Shown here one piece after another: positions 1 to 8,060 of a DNA stretch of 9,580 bases. The stretch comes from CAYNWK01 sp964400875. Lineage in GTDB: Bacteria > Chloroflexota > Anaerolineae > Anaerolineales > UBA4823. A model generated the notes under the pieces. The model was not told the DNA's origin and made no database searches. It saw nothing but the letters and a program-made list of their open reading frames with translations. The DNA lies in the NCBI GenBank assembly GCA_964400875.1, contig CAYNWK010000166.1:1-9580 (forward strand), in the 5' to 3' direction. Each line of letters begins with the position of its first letter. The first letter of the stretch is position 1. Made by a program: the position numbers and the translations under genes.

Positions 1-1866
1 GCGGACAACTACTACTCGGTCGGCCTGGGCGAGCAGCCCGGCATCTACCGCAAGCTCAACGGCGTCGAGGTCCAGCTGCTCGATGACCCGGAGGAGCTGG
101 TCCGCCTGCCGCACGGTCCCGGCGAGACCGGTAGGTTCAAGGTCTACGCCCACAACACCGGGAGTTCCATCGCCGTCAAGGCCGACCGGTATGGCGATGG
201 AGTAGATTATGACCTCGAAATCATCGATACCGATCCGGCCGCGGTCGCCAAATTCACCGGAACGCGCGTCGGCATGTTGAGCGCCGGCGGCGAGCCCGGC
301 TCTCCCTGGTTCTACATAGACAACGTCAAAATCTATCCCACACTGCTCCTGGACATTTACTCGCCGGTCACCTACTACGTTGATCAGAGTAACCTGCAGG
401 CCAGCGACTCCAACCCGGGCACGGAAAGTCTGCCCTGGCTGACCATCCAAAAGGCGGCCGACACGGTTTGGGCGGGCGACACCGTGATCGTCAAACCCGG
501 CGTGTACAACGAGCGGGTTACCTTTGAGAAGGGCACCCGGGGGGCACTGTTCAAGGTCATCACCTTCAAAGCGCAGCCCAGGCGCTCCGCGACCATGTGG
601 GGCTTTTACACCCAGTACGCCCATTACCTGAGGGTCGAAGGGTTCAACATCACCACCGATCCCTCCCTGACGGGCTGGACCGAACAAAACGGCGTGTTCA
701 TTGCCAGCGATCAAGTAGAGGTGGTGGACAACTATCTGTATGACCTGAAAAGCGCCGCCATCTCGGGCACGTCGGTTGGAGCGCGCGTGGTCGATAATCA
801 CATCTATCACAGTCAAATGGGAATTACCATTTCCGGGTCCGGCTGGCTGGTGGAAGGCAACGAAGTCGAGCGGCTGTTCAACTACGGCGGCGGGGATTCG
901 GATTACTCGCGCTTCTTCGGGGATGACCACGTCATTCACGGCAACTTCTTCCACGGCACCCTGTTCAACGAAATCGGCACGGCGCATGTGGACTGCTTCC
1001 AGACCTTTGACAACAACGGGGAGTCCGCCCACCATATCACCTTCGACGGCAATATCTGCTTCGACTTCCACCAGGGGTTCATGGGCGAGGCCGCCTATTA
1101 CGGCGACATCTCCGACCTCGTTTTCAGCAACAACATTTTCGCCCACGGCGGCGCCTGGGGCATGAGCGTGCACCAGATCCAGGGCGTCACCGCGGTGCAC
1201 AACGTCTTCGCCGACATCCAGTATCACGGCATCGGCTTTCGCGACGGGGCCACCGGCGAGGTGTACAACAACATCTTCTACAATGCCGGCACGAACTACT
1301 GGGCCTCGGACGGCGGCTCGGTCCAGGGCAGCCACAACCTGCTGTACGCGACCGGGGATACCATCGATCCCGGCGATTTTCCGGATGACCTGGTCAACCT
1401 CGATCCCTTGCTGGCCGATCCCGCAGCCGACGATTACCACATCCTGGCGGGCAGCCCGGCCATCGACGCCGGGATTTATGTGGGCGTGACGACCGACCTG
1501 GAGGGCGCAACCCGCCCCCAGCAAAACGGCTACGATATCGGCGCCTACGAATTTACCCCGGCGCTGCAGCTGGGCGGCATGCCGTCAGACCAGGCGATCC
1601 ACCTGTCCTGGAGCGTCAACGTCGCCCTGCCCCCGGACGCCACCTGGCAGATCCTCTACACCGGACCAGCCGGCGACGAGCCCTCGCCCATCAGCGGCCT
1701 GCCCAATCCAACCCGCGCCTACGCGCTGACCGGGCTGACCAATTACACGCCTTACACCATCACCCTCAACGCCATGCAGGCTGGCGCGCCGCTGTTGACC
1801 GATACCCTTACGCTGCTGCCCTCGGACAACCTTTTGCAGCTGGCGCTGGTGTTGAAGTCGCCATGA
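1..1866 (+). CDS. Secreted right-handed beta-helix protein with LamG/DUF1080-like and Fn3-like domains (5'-partial)
   Basis: The reading frame is open from base 1 with no stop, so the gene starts upstream of the window; the ATG at 274 is internal, since it falls in the middle of a recognisable domain. Residues 1-113 (counted from base 1) resemble a concanavalin-like LamG/DUF1080 sandwich: an NYYSVGLG strand, then FTGTRVGMLSAGG and WFYIDNVKIYP at its end. From about residue 125 a DUF1565-type entry (YYVDQ...SDSNPGT...TIQKAADTVWAGDTVIVKPGVYNE) leads into Asn/Gly-rich beta-helix coils with many 'DNxI/NNIF' turns. The helix closes near residue 520 with 'SPAIDAG...DIGAYEF', the signature of the choice-of-anchor Q end. 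Residues 521-621 are Fn3-like and end LQLALVLKSP. Known for the fold: extracellular polysaccharide lyases, hydrolases or adhesins. The substrate is unknown. It is probably first or mid in an operon with the next two genes. Confidence 0.88.
   Translation, partial: ADNYYSVGLGEQPGIYRKLNGVEVQLLDDPEELVRLPHGPGETGRFKVYAHNTGSSIAVKADRYGDGVDYDLEIIDTDPAAVAKFTGTRVGMLSAGGEPGSPWFYIDNVKIYPTLLLDIYSPVTYYVDQSNLQASDSNPGTESLPWLTIQKAADTVWAGDTVIVKPGVYNERVTFEKGTRGALFKVITFKAQPRRSATMWGFYTQYAHYLRVEGFNITTDPSLTGWTEQNGVFIASDQVEVVDNYLYDLKSAAISGTSVGARVVDNHIYHSQMGITISGSGWLVEGNEVERLFNYGGGDSDYSRFFGDDHVIHGNFFHGTLFNEIGTAHVDCFQTFDNNGESAHHITFDGNICFDFHQGFMGEAAYYGDISDLVFSNNIFAHGGAWGMSVHQIQGVTAVHNVFADIQYHGIGFRDGATGEVYNNIFYNAGTNYWASDGGSVQGSHNLLYATGDTIDPGDFPDDLVNLDPLLADPAADDYHILAGSPAIDAGIYVGVTTDLEGATRPQQNGYDIGAYEFTPALQLGGMPSDQAIHLSWSVNVALPPDATWQILYTGPAGDEPSPISGLPNPTRAYALTGLTNYTPYTITLNAMQAGAPLLTDTLTLLPSDNLLQLALVLKSP
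1561..1866 (+). repeat. Copy 1 of duplicated C-terminal Fn3-like module
   Basis: This 306-base segment, including the stop codon, aligns base for base with 3689-3994 at a constant offset of 2128 and no indels. By hand count 57 of the 101 amino acids are identical. The strongest block reads PSPISGLPxPTRAYxLTGLTN. It encodes the whole Fn3-like domain plus the C-terminal tail of gene 1. Confidence 0.85.
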
Positions 1867-1880
1867 GCTCGTATCGATTA

Positions 1881-1903
1881 GGCTCAACCGTATGGTTGCT
1901 GCC
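1881..1903 (+). other. Small hairpin in the spacer between beta-helix genes 1 and 2
   Basis: CAACC (1885-1889) pairs with GGTTG (1894-1898) around a GTAT loop. GGC (1881-1883) can add to GCC (1901-1903) across a small internal loop. It lies directly before the Shine-Dalgarno sequence of the next gene and has no U-tract, so it is not a typical terminator. It may be a weak processing or translation-control element, or chance. Confidence 0.3.
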
Positions 1904-1906
1904 AGC

Positions 1907-1912
1907 GGGAGG
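1907..1912 (+). promoter_or_regulatory. Ribosome binding site deciding the start of beta-helix gene 2
   Basis: GGGAGG lies 6 bases before the ATG at 1919. The in-frame ATG at 1892 has no comparable site and would put nine extra residues in front of a normal signal peptide. This favours 1919 as the start. Confidence 0.75.
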
Positions 1913-1918
1913 CTTGGG

Positions 1919-3994
1919 ATGAAAAGCAAAGGCAGCCGGCTGCCCCTGGCAGTGATATTGATTACGCTATGCGCGCTGATCTGCGGGGTGGGACGCGTGG
2001 CCTTCTCTCGAGACCTCGCTCCGGCGGTTGGCGGCAGGACCGCTGACGTAGAGGACACCCCGCCCACGGCTACGGGGGTGAGCGCGGCGATGGAAATCAT
2101 TCCCAACGACCGGAAAATCGACTGGAGTCATGCTGGCATCCCTGATGGAATACCGGCCAGGACGACCGTTTGCGCGACCATCGACAGCGCCGTATTCGGC
2201 AACGGCGCCACCGACGCGACCAACGCCATCCAGGAAGCGCTGGACGGCTGCCCGGACGAACAGGTGGTCTATCTGCCCCCCGGCGCCTACCTGGTGAGCG
2301 ATACGATCCACCTGGATGATTACAACACACTCCGGGGCGCCGGTCCCGGCAAGACCATCCTTCAGCACACCGGGGGCTGGTTGCGATCCATGGTGGATAT
2401 GCGCGGCTCGATCTACTACCAGCTGGCTACCCTCCACAAAACCCACGATGTGCTCCAGGCCAATAAAGACGCTCAGACGATCACGCTGGACAGCGCTGCG
2501 GGCATCCATCCCGGCGACATCCTGCTGATCAACCAGCTCAACGACGGCGAGCTCGTCGATCCCGTCGGTGTCGAGGGAAAATGCACGTATTGCGGTTATG
2601 AGGGGGGCGATCGCGCCCTGGGGCAATTTGTCGAAGTGACTGCCGTGAACGGGGACCAGGTCTCACTCAACCTGCCGCTGCATTGGACCTACGATCTCGC
2701 GCTGGACCCCTGGGCCTACCAGGTGGACGCTTACGCCATGATCCGCCACGCCGGGCTGGAAGATCTCACCCTGACACAGGATCTTCCCGAGGTTGAATTT
2801 ATGATCGAGATGGACGGCGCACAGTACTCCTGGGTCAAGAACGTCGAGATCGAGAACATTCAAAGGCGGGCCATGTGGATCATCGATTCCTTGCAAAACG
2901 AGATCAGGGGCTGCTACGTGCACACCGGCATCGACGGCTACGGTCGCGACCGCGGCTACGGCATCTACCTGGATATCCACAGTTCCAACAACCTGGTCGT
3001 GGACAACGTGTTGAGCACCATCGACGGCGGCGGTGTGATGACCGGCGGGGGCGCATCCGGAAATGTGATCGGATACAATTACCTGCACAACATCCTCTTT
3101 GACGATCCCTGGTGGCTGATCGGCAGCCCTTACCTCAACCACAACCCGCATCCCAAAATGAACTTGTGGGAAGGGAACGTCGGCTACAAAGCCGAAGCCG
3201 ATATCATCCACGGCTCGTCTAGCCACAATACGATCTTCCGTTCGCAGTCGAAAGGCTGGCAAAGCGATACCATCACGACCCGCAATAACGCGGTTGAGAT
3301 CGCCGCCAAGAACACCTACCTGAACGTCGTTGGCTCCGTACTGGGAACGCCCGGAAAGTCCAACCGCTACGAGGTGCTGCCCGGCCAGCCGTATGACGAT
3401 TGGTCCGATAACGTGATCTGGGCGCTGGGGATCGGCAGCGGCGTAGACGATCCGGAGGTCGCCGCCACACTCCTGCGCCACGGCAACTTCGATTACGTCA
3501 CCAACTCGGTCATCTGGGACGCGGCGATACCCAACCACGAGCTGCCTGCTTCGCTGTATTTGAGTGAAAAGCCGTCGTGGTGGTGCCAGGAAACGCTCTG
3601 GCCAGCGATCGGCCCGGACGTTGTCGGGTACGTCAATGATATCCCGGCGAAAAGGCGGTTTGAAGGCCTGGCCTGCAGCCAGACAGCCTCGCTGACTTTG
3701 CACGCCAGCCCCGGCGACGAGCGCATCGCGCTGGCCTGGGAGGTCAACACCGTCCTGTCCCCCACGACCACCTGGCGGATCACGTACCTTGGGCCACCGG
3801 GCGATCAACCCTCCCCCATCAGCGGCCTGCCCGAACCGACCCGCGCTTATACCCTGACCGGGCTGACCAATTTCACGCCATACCTCCTCACCCTCGACGC
3901 CATGCAGGATGGCGCGCCCGTGCTATCCGGAATCGTGACGGTGATCCCGACGGACATCTTTTTGCACCTGCCTGTAGCGATCAAAAACCCCTGA
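1919..3994 (+). CDS. Secreted Pectate_lyase_3-type beta-helix protein with C-terminal Fn3-like domain
   Basis: 691 residues from the ATG at 1919, chosen because GGGAGG lies 6 bases upstream and the product then begins MKSKGSRLPLAVILITLCAL, a good signal peptide (basic start, hydrophobic core at about 8-22). From about residue 83 the sequence CATIDSAVFGNGATDATNAIQ...VVYLPPGAYLVSDTI...LRGAGPGKT is the standard opening of Pectate_lyase_3/GH28-related beta-helices. Asn/Gly-rich coils follow (NLVVDNVLSTIDGGG, NVIGYNYLHNI). Residues 591-691 are the Fn3-like module shared with gene 1, ending FLHLPVAIKNP. Known for the superfamily: extracellular polysaccharide lyases, hydrolases and phage-tail-like glycan binders. 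I cannot assign a substrate or confirm catalytic residues. The stop TGA is followed at once by TAA, and the next gene begins 9 bases later, suggesting one operon. Confidence 0.88.
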   Translation: MKSKGSRLPLAVILITLCALICGVGRVAFSRDLAPAVGGRTADVEDTPPTATGVSAAMEIIPNDRKIDWSHAGIPDGIPARTTVCATIDSAVFGNGATDATNAIQEALDGCPDEQVVYLPPGAYLVSDTIHLDDYNTLRGAGPGKTILQHTGGWLRSMVDMRGSIYYQLATLHKTHDVLQANKDAQTITLDSAAGIHPGDILLINQLNDGELVDPVGVEGKCTYCGYEGGDRALGQFVEVTAVNGDQVSLNLPLHWTYDLALDPWAYQVDAYAMIRHAGLEDLTLTQDLPEVEFMIEMDGAQYSWVKNVEIENIQRRAMWIIDSLQNEIRGCYVHTGIDGYGRDRGYGIYLDIHSSNNLVVDNVLSTIDGGGVMTGGGASGNVIGYNYLHNILFDDPWWLIGSPYLNHNPHPKMNLWEGNVGYKAEADIIHGSSSHNTIFRSQSKGWQSDTITTRNNAVEIAAKNTYLNVVGSVLGTPGKSNRYEVLPGQPYDDWSDNVIWALGIGSGVDDPEVAATLLRHGNFDYVTNSVIWDAAIPNHELPASLYLSEKPSWWCQETLWPAIGPDVVGYVNDIPAKRRFEGLACSQTASLTLHASPGDERIALAWEVNTVLSPTTTWRITYLGPPGDQPSPISGLPEPTRAYTLTGLTNFTPYLLTLDAMQDGAPVLSGIVTVIPTDIFLHLPVAIKNP
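3689..3994 (+). repeat. Copy 2 of duplicated C-terminal Fn3-like module
   Basis: Partner of 1561-1866: same length, no gap, and both stop codons coincide under the 2128-base offset. DNA identity is highest around 3817-3918, which includes long near-identical stretches coding PISGLP and LTGLTN. The rest has diverged, so the duplication is old or the region is under shared selection. Confidence 0.85.
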
Positions 3995-4003
3995 TAAAGC
4001 CAC

Positions 4004-6142
4004 GTGACGACGAAAACTTATCCCGTATTTGCCCTCGCCGCGCTTTTGCTGCTCGCCTTGAGCGGCCACGTTCAGGCGACAACCGCGGGGGAGGCCCTCA
4101 TCCCGGGCGAGCTGCGCACCGACGCCACGTACGACCACATCGGGTTGCTGTGGGAAGTAACCGGCGATGAGAACCTGGACAGCGCCATGACCCTGGAGTT
4201 CCGCCGTCTGGGAGAAACGACCTGGCATCCCGGCGCGCCGGCCATGCGCGCGTACCCGACCATCTACGTCCAGGACGGGCCATTGGGCCTGAACTATTGG
4301 GCTGCCAGCGCGCTTTTCCTCGAATCGGGCGATACCTATGAACTGCGGGCGACGCTGACCGACCCGGACGGCGGCGGCGAGACGCGCACCGTCACCGCCG
4401 CCACGCGTTCGGAGCCCCAACCCGATCCTCTGGGCCGCCAGCTGTACGTCGTCCCCGGCGCCGGGGGTGGGGATGGCAGCGCCGGGAATCCGTTTCAGGG
4501 CTTGCAGGCCGCCGCCGACGCCGCCCAACCCGGGGATACGTTTCACCTCGCGGCTGGGACTTACACCCCCTTCCAATTGCTCACCAGTGGTACAGCCGGA
4601 CACCTGATCACCTTCTTGGGACCGGTCAATGGAATGGCAGTGGTGGATGGCGCAGGCACCGGTCAGGGCGTGGTTACGCTCGGAAACTATGACCGCACTA
4701 TCGGCCACGTCATTATCGCAGGGCTGATCATCCAGAACGGGCACTGGGGTGTAGACGCCCAGCACAGCCACGACCTCGTCCTGCGCTATAACACCATCCG
4801 CGACGTGGACGATGGCGTCATCAACCGCCGCGGCGATGCCCAGGAGTACAACCAGACCGTGTGCGACAACCTCATCGAAGGGCGCACCCCCTGGCCGGGC
4901 AGCGGCATCCCCTCCGAACGGGGGATAGACTTACGCGGCGATGGCAACGTGGTATGCCATAACACCGTGCGCTATTTTGGCGACTGCGTATCCGTCCAGC
5001 CTTTCACCGGCCCATCCTACGGCAATGATATCTTCGGCAACGACGTTTCCTATTGTGTGGACGACGGCATTGAGATCGATTACAACCAGGCCAATGCCCG
5101 CGTCTGGCGCAACCGGGTGATGAACGCGCGCATGGGAGTCAGCCTGCAGCCTATCCGGGGCGGCCCGGCATATATCTTCCGCAACGAGTTCTTCAACCTG
5201 GAGAGTGTGCCGATCAAAATGCACAACGACACGACCGGCTTTTACATCGTGCACAACACCGGCGCCAAGCATTCCGACGGTTACGGCGACAACGGCGCCA
5301 TGTGGCGCAACGCGGTTCTGCGCAACAACCTTTTCCTCGGGACGCGCTACGCCTTCGAGTTCACCACGGTCGCCGATGAGGGCTTTCGCGATTTTGACTA
5401 CAACGCCTGGGGAACCAGCCGTGCCATCGGCGGCCCCGACGCGCCCCACTTCAAGTGGGACAATGTCCGCTATGACACCCTGGCCGACTTACCCCCGGGT
5501 GTGGAAGATCACGGTGTGCCGGTGGGCTTCGCTGACCTGGCGAACGCAAGCCTGCCCTCGGACTGGAACGTCGCCGCCGAGCCGGGCAGCCGGGACCTGC
5601 GCCTGGTCGCCGGCTCGGCGGCCATAAACGCCGGCGCAACCTTGCCAAACCTCAACGATGCTTTTCCGCTTGATGGCCCTCCGGATAACGGCGCTTTCGA
5701 ATACGGCCAGCCCTTGCCGGAATACGGGCCTCGCGCGCAGGTCCCGGATTTGAGCGCCTCCACCAAGGAAGCCGGCTCCCTTGCTCCCGGTTTCGGAGAA
5801 GTGCTTATATACACCCTCACCATGCGCAACACCGGCGCCCCTCTGGTCGAGGAGATCTCCATGACGGACACCATCCCGGCCGGGCTGGCGTACATTCCGG
5901 GCAGCCTGAGCGCCTCCTCAGGGACCGTCGATGAGAGCGCTGCTCCCACCTTGACCTGGACCGGAATCCTGAACGGCGATCTACTAACCATCACCTACTC
6001 AGTAACCGTCACGGAAACCGGGGCGCAGGCGATCACGAATACAGCCACCATCGACGCCGGCTCGGCGGGTGTTTTCACTCGCAGTGCTACGATCATCGTG
6101 AACGGCCAGCTGCGCTACCTGCCGCTCACCCTGACCCCCTGA
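4004..6142 (+). CDS. Secreted beta-helix protein with N-terminal Fn3-like and C-terminal DUF11 domains
   Basis: 712 residues from a GTG start 9 bases after the previous stop. No good Shine-Dalgarno is visible, so translation is probably coupled to gene 2. The start is supported by the signal peptide MTTKTYPVFALAALLLLALS...VQA, with likely cleavage after VQA (about residue 25). Residues about 30-145 look Fn3-like (IGLLWEV...TYELRATLTDPDGG). From residue 146, QLYVVPGAGGGDGSAGNPFQGLQAAADAAQPGDTFHLAAGTY opens a DUF1565-like beta-helix with repeated Asn-turn coils (YNTIRDVDDGV, CDNLIEG, FGNDVSYCVDDG). It closes near 535-568 with AGSAAINAG...DNGAFEYG. Residues about 582-700 are a DUF11-type domain (YTLTMRNTG...DTIPAGLAYIPGS...ITNTATI), common in large surface proteins. 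The tail is LRYLPLTLTP. Its role is probably extracellular or surface-bound glycan interaction; the substrate is unknown. Confidence 0.88.
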   Translation: MTTKTYPVFALAALLLLALSGHVQATTAGEALIPGELRTDATYDHIGLLWEVTGDENLDSAMTLEFRRLGETTWHPGAPAMRAYPTIYVQDGPLGLNYWAASALFLESGDTYELRATLTDPDGGGETRTVTAATRSEPQPDPLGRQLYVVPGAGGGDGSAGNPFQGLQAAADAAQPGDTFHLAAGTYTPFQLLTSGTAGHLITFLGPVNGMAVVDGAGTGQGVVTLGNYDRTIGHVIIAGLIIQNGHWGVDAQHSHDLVLRYNTIRDVDDGVINRRGDAQEYNQTVCDNLIEGRTPWPGSGIPSERGIDLRGDGNVVCHNTVRYFGDCVSVQPFTGPSYGNDIFGNDVSYCVDDGIEIDYNQANARVWRNRVMNARMGVSLQPIRGGPAYIFRNEFFNLESVPIKMHNDTTGFYIVHNTGAKHSDGYGDNGAMWRNAVLRNNLFLGTRYAFEFTTVADEGFRDFDYNAWGTSRAIGGPDAPHFKWDNVRYDTLADLPPGVEDHGVPVGFADLANASLPSDWNVAAEPGSRDLRLVAGSAAINAGATLPNLNDAFPLDGPPDNGAFEYGQPLPEYGPRAQVPDLSASTKEAGSLAPGFGEVLIYTLTMRNTGAPLVEEISMTDTIPAGLAYIPGSLSASSGTVDESAAPTLTWTGILNGDLLTITYSVTVTETGAQAITNTATIDAGSAGVFTRSATIIVNGQLRYLPLTLTP

Positions 6143-6152
6143 GAAGAGGAAG

Positions 6153-6191
6153 CGGGTGAATTAGACGGGGGTTGCCCGCCCAATCCACCCG
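6153..6191. terminator. Possible shared terminator/cruciform between convergent genes
   Basis: The 89-base gap between two convergent stop codons (6142 and 6232) holds nested inverted repeats: CGGGTG (6153-6158) with CACCCG (6186-6191), enclosing CGGG (6166-6169) with CCCG (6175-6178). There is no T-run on either side, so it is not a classical intrinsic terminator. Its place between converging genes is the main support. Confidence 0.3.
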
Positions 6192-6231
6192 TGCTTTCCC
6201 GGCGAACTGCGCATCTCCTAAAGAAGGTGCC

Positions 6232-8060
6232 CTATGGCGCCAGATTCAACCCCACCACCACCGGATCGTGGTCGGAGGATCGGTACGCGTCGGGGCTGTA
6301 CAGGCTGTTGAGCTGCCCGGGGGATTTGTATTCCGTGTTGTAATCCAGCACTACCGGTTCGTCGGCGTTGATGTGCCACAGCGTTGCGCCCGCTACCTGG
6401 GGAACCAGGCTGGAGGAGGCCAGCGCCTGGTCGAGATATCCCGCCTGCCCGAAGTACACGTACGAGTAAGCGAACAATCCCAGGTTGCTCTCCAGCAGGC
6501 TGGTGTAACCGGCGTTTTTGATCGCCTCGATGGGGGCTTCCTGGGCATACGCGTTCAGGTCGCCGGTGATCAGGAAATCCGGATCGCCGCTGCCGGTGGG
6601 ATCGGCGGCCAGCCAGGTGGTCAGGTCGTTGGCAGCTGCGACGCGGGTTTGGTTGCAGTTGCCCTGCCCGTCGCCGGTGTCGGGATCACCCGGACACGCA
6701 GAGCCCTTCGATTTAAAGTGGTTGACGGCGACGGTCAGCTGGCCCCCTGTGCTCAGCTGGACGAAGGTCTGCGCCAGCGGGGCGCGGTTCAGGCTGGCGA
6801 AGGCGCCGTCCGTTTTAATCGCCGCCGGGCCAACCGGCTGCACGGTCTCGAGGCGGTAGATGAGCCCCACGGTGATTTCGTCCCAGCCTACCTGGGGCAC
6901 GCCGCCGTCGATCAGGTCGTAGGTGGTTCCGGATGGCGCGCTGGCGTTCAGGCTGTTGACCAGCTGCTGAATGGCGCTGTTGGCGCCAAACCCGTCGTTT
7001 TCCAACTCCACCAGGCCGATGATGTCCGCGTCCAGGCCCAGGATGGCGCTGACGAGCTTGTCTTCCTGGCGGGCGAGCTCGCCTGGCGTATCCGCCCCCC
7101 GGCTGGTGGGGAAAGCAGGGCCGTTGAAGTAATTGAGCACGTTGAAGCTGGCCACTCGCAGCGTTCCGCCGACGGCCGGGTTTGACGGGCGGGGGTTCAC
7201 GTGCGCCCAGTTCAGCAGGGTTGTTGGCTGGATGCGGTAATCGCTGGAGGCGTAATCCAGCACGCCGGTCAGGCCGGTTACCGTATCGCCGGAGCGCAGG
7301 GTGTTGCCCGCGGTTAACCCCGGCGCAGGATAATCGATGGGGTCGGGATCTTCCACGTTGCTGCCGTCGTCGAGCACGATCCGCTTGAGGTCGTTGGCCG
7401 CCTGCCAGGCGAGCGCCGCTGGGCCTGGAGATGTGACGTTCGTCGGCTGCCAGAGCCGCTCGGAGGCCAGCGAGAGCTCCCCATAGCGGCCTAGATCGTA
7501 GTTTTCGGTCACGTAGAGGGACTGAGGAAAGATCACCAGCATCCCCTCGTATTTTTCAAGCGCATCGCTTGAAGGCACCGGCAGGGACAGGCTCACCGGG
7601 CTGATGTTTGGAGCCGTGCCGCAAACATAGAGGCTGCGCGACTGAACGAGCTGGGTGCGCCCAAAATACTCGCTGACTTTGCCCTGTACCTGCACCGGGT
7701 CGCCTGCATTGACCGGCGNNNNNNNNNNNNNNNNNNNNNNNNNNNNNNNNNNNNNNNNNNNNNNNNNNNNNNNNNNNNNNNNNNNNNNNNNNNNNNNNNN
7801 NNNNNNNNNNNNNNNNNNGAAGTTGAGGTGGCCGTAGGCGTCAAACCTGCGCCCGAAGTGGCTGTTGCGGTGGGGTTGCCTCTCGGCGTGGAGGTCGGCG
7901 TCGCGCCGCCAGGAGAGGTTGGCGGCGGCGTGCGCGCCAGTAAAACGGTCCCCTCCCCTTGCCTCCCCTGGTTAAATGCGGCCTGCACGTGGAAGCTGAC
8001 CATCCACATTGCCCCCCATAGCGCCAGCGAGATGACGAGAAGTTTTCCGGTTTTTGGCAT
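6232..8060 (-). CDS. Secreted ExeM/NucH-type nuclease (endonuclease/exonuclease/phosphatase family), interrupted by assembly gap
   Basis: The start ATG (8058-8060) follows AAGGA by 6 bases. Residues 1-27 are a signal peptide (LLVISLALWGAMWMVSFHVQA). From about 43 to 80 a Thr/Pro/Ala-rich linker (TPPPTSPGG...TPTATST) runs into the N gap. After the gap, 494 residues remain to the TAG at 6232-6234. They begin PVNAGDPVQVQGKVSEYFGRTQL, the OB-like region that precedes the catalytic domain in ExeM/NucH relatives. Catalytic EEP motifs are all present: SFNVLNYF (7126-7149), VELEN with the metal-binding Glu (6997-7011), VNHFKSKGS (6700-6726), GDLNAY (6547-6564) and SDHDP (6262-6276). The family's CPGDPDTGDGQGNC segment and INADEP are also seen. 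Known for the family: metal-dependent extracellular DNA cleavage, used in biofilm turnover and phosphate scavenging. The two parts are in different frames across the 100 Ns, so the gap size is not real. It ends right after the catalytic domain, without an LTD or GlyGly-CTERM tail. Confidence 0.87.
7719..7818. other. Assembly gap (100 Ns)
   Basis: Exactly 100 undetermined bases, a usual scaffolding placeholder. It falls directly after the Thr/Pro low-complexity linker of the nuclease, where simple repeats commonly break assemblies. If one gene crosses it, the real gap must be 2 modulo 3 (2 leftover bases on each side), not 100. The missing part probably encodes more linker and the first strands of the OB-like domain. 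Confidence 0.97.

Noticed and set aside
1892..1918. Upstream ATG at 1892 as the start of beta-helix gene 2
   Set aside because: No ribosome binding site stands before it and it sits in a hairpin; the ATG at 1919 has GGGAGG at 6 bases and yields a normal signal peptide.
2663..3808. Long open frame of 381 codons on the - strand opposite beta-helix gene 2
   Set aside because: It is an antisense shadow in GC-rich DNA. The + strand protein has a signal peptide and clear domains over the same bases, while the - strand product shows no recognisable fold and is full of Val/Asp/Gly runs.
3923..4771. Open frame of 282 codons on the - strand across the gene 2/gene 3 junction
   Set aside because: It covers the end of one real gene and the signal peptide of the next, has no domain signal, and is best explained as a GC-driven shadow.
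6172..7185. Open frame of 337 codons on the + strand opposite the nuclease
   Set aside because: The - strand encodes all EEP nuclease motifs here. The + strand product has shadow-like composition and no recognisable motif.
7593..8060. Short secreted protein reading from the signal peptide straight through the Ns into bases 7593-7718
   Set aside because: The frame after the Ns gives a Ser/Arg-rich nonsense end, while another frame there gives conserved nuclease sequence. The reading depends on the arbitrary 100-base gap length.
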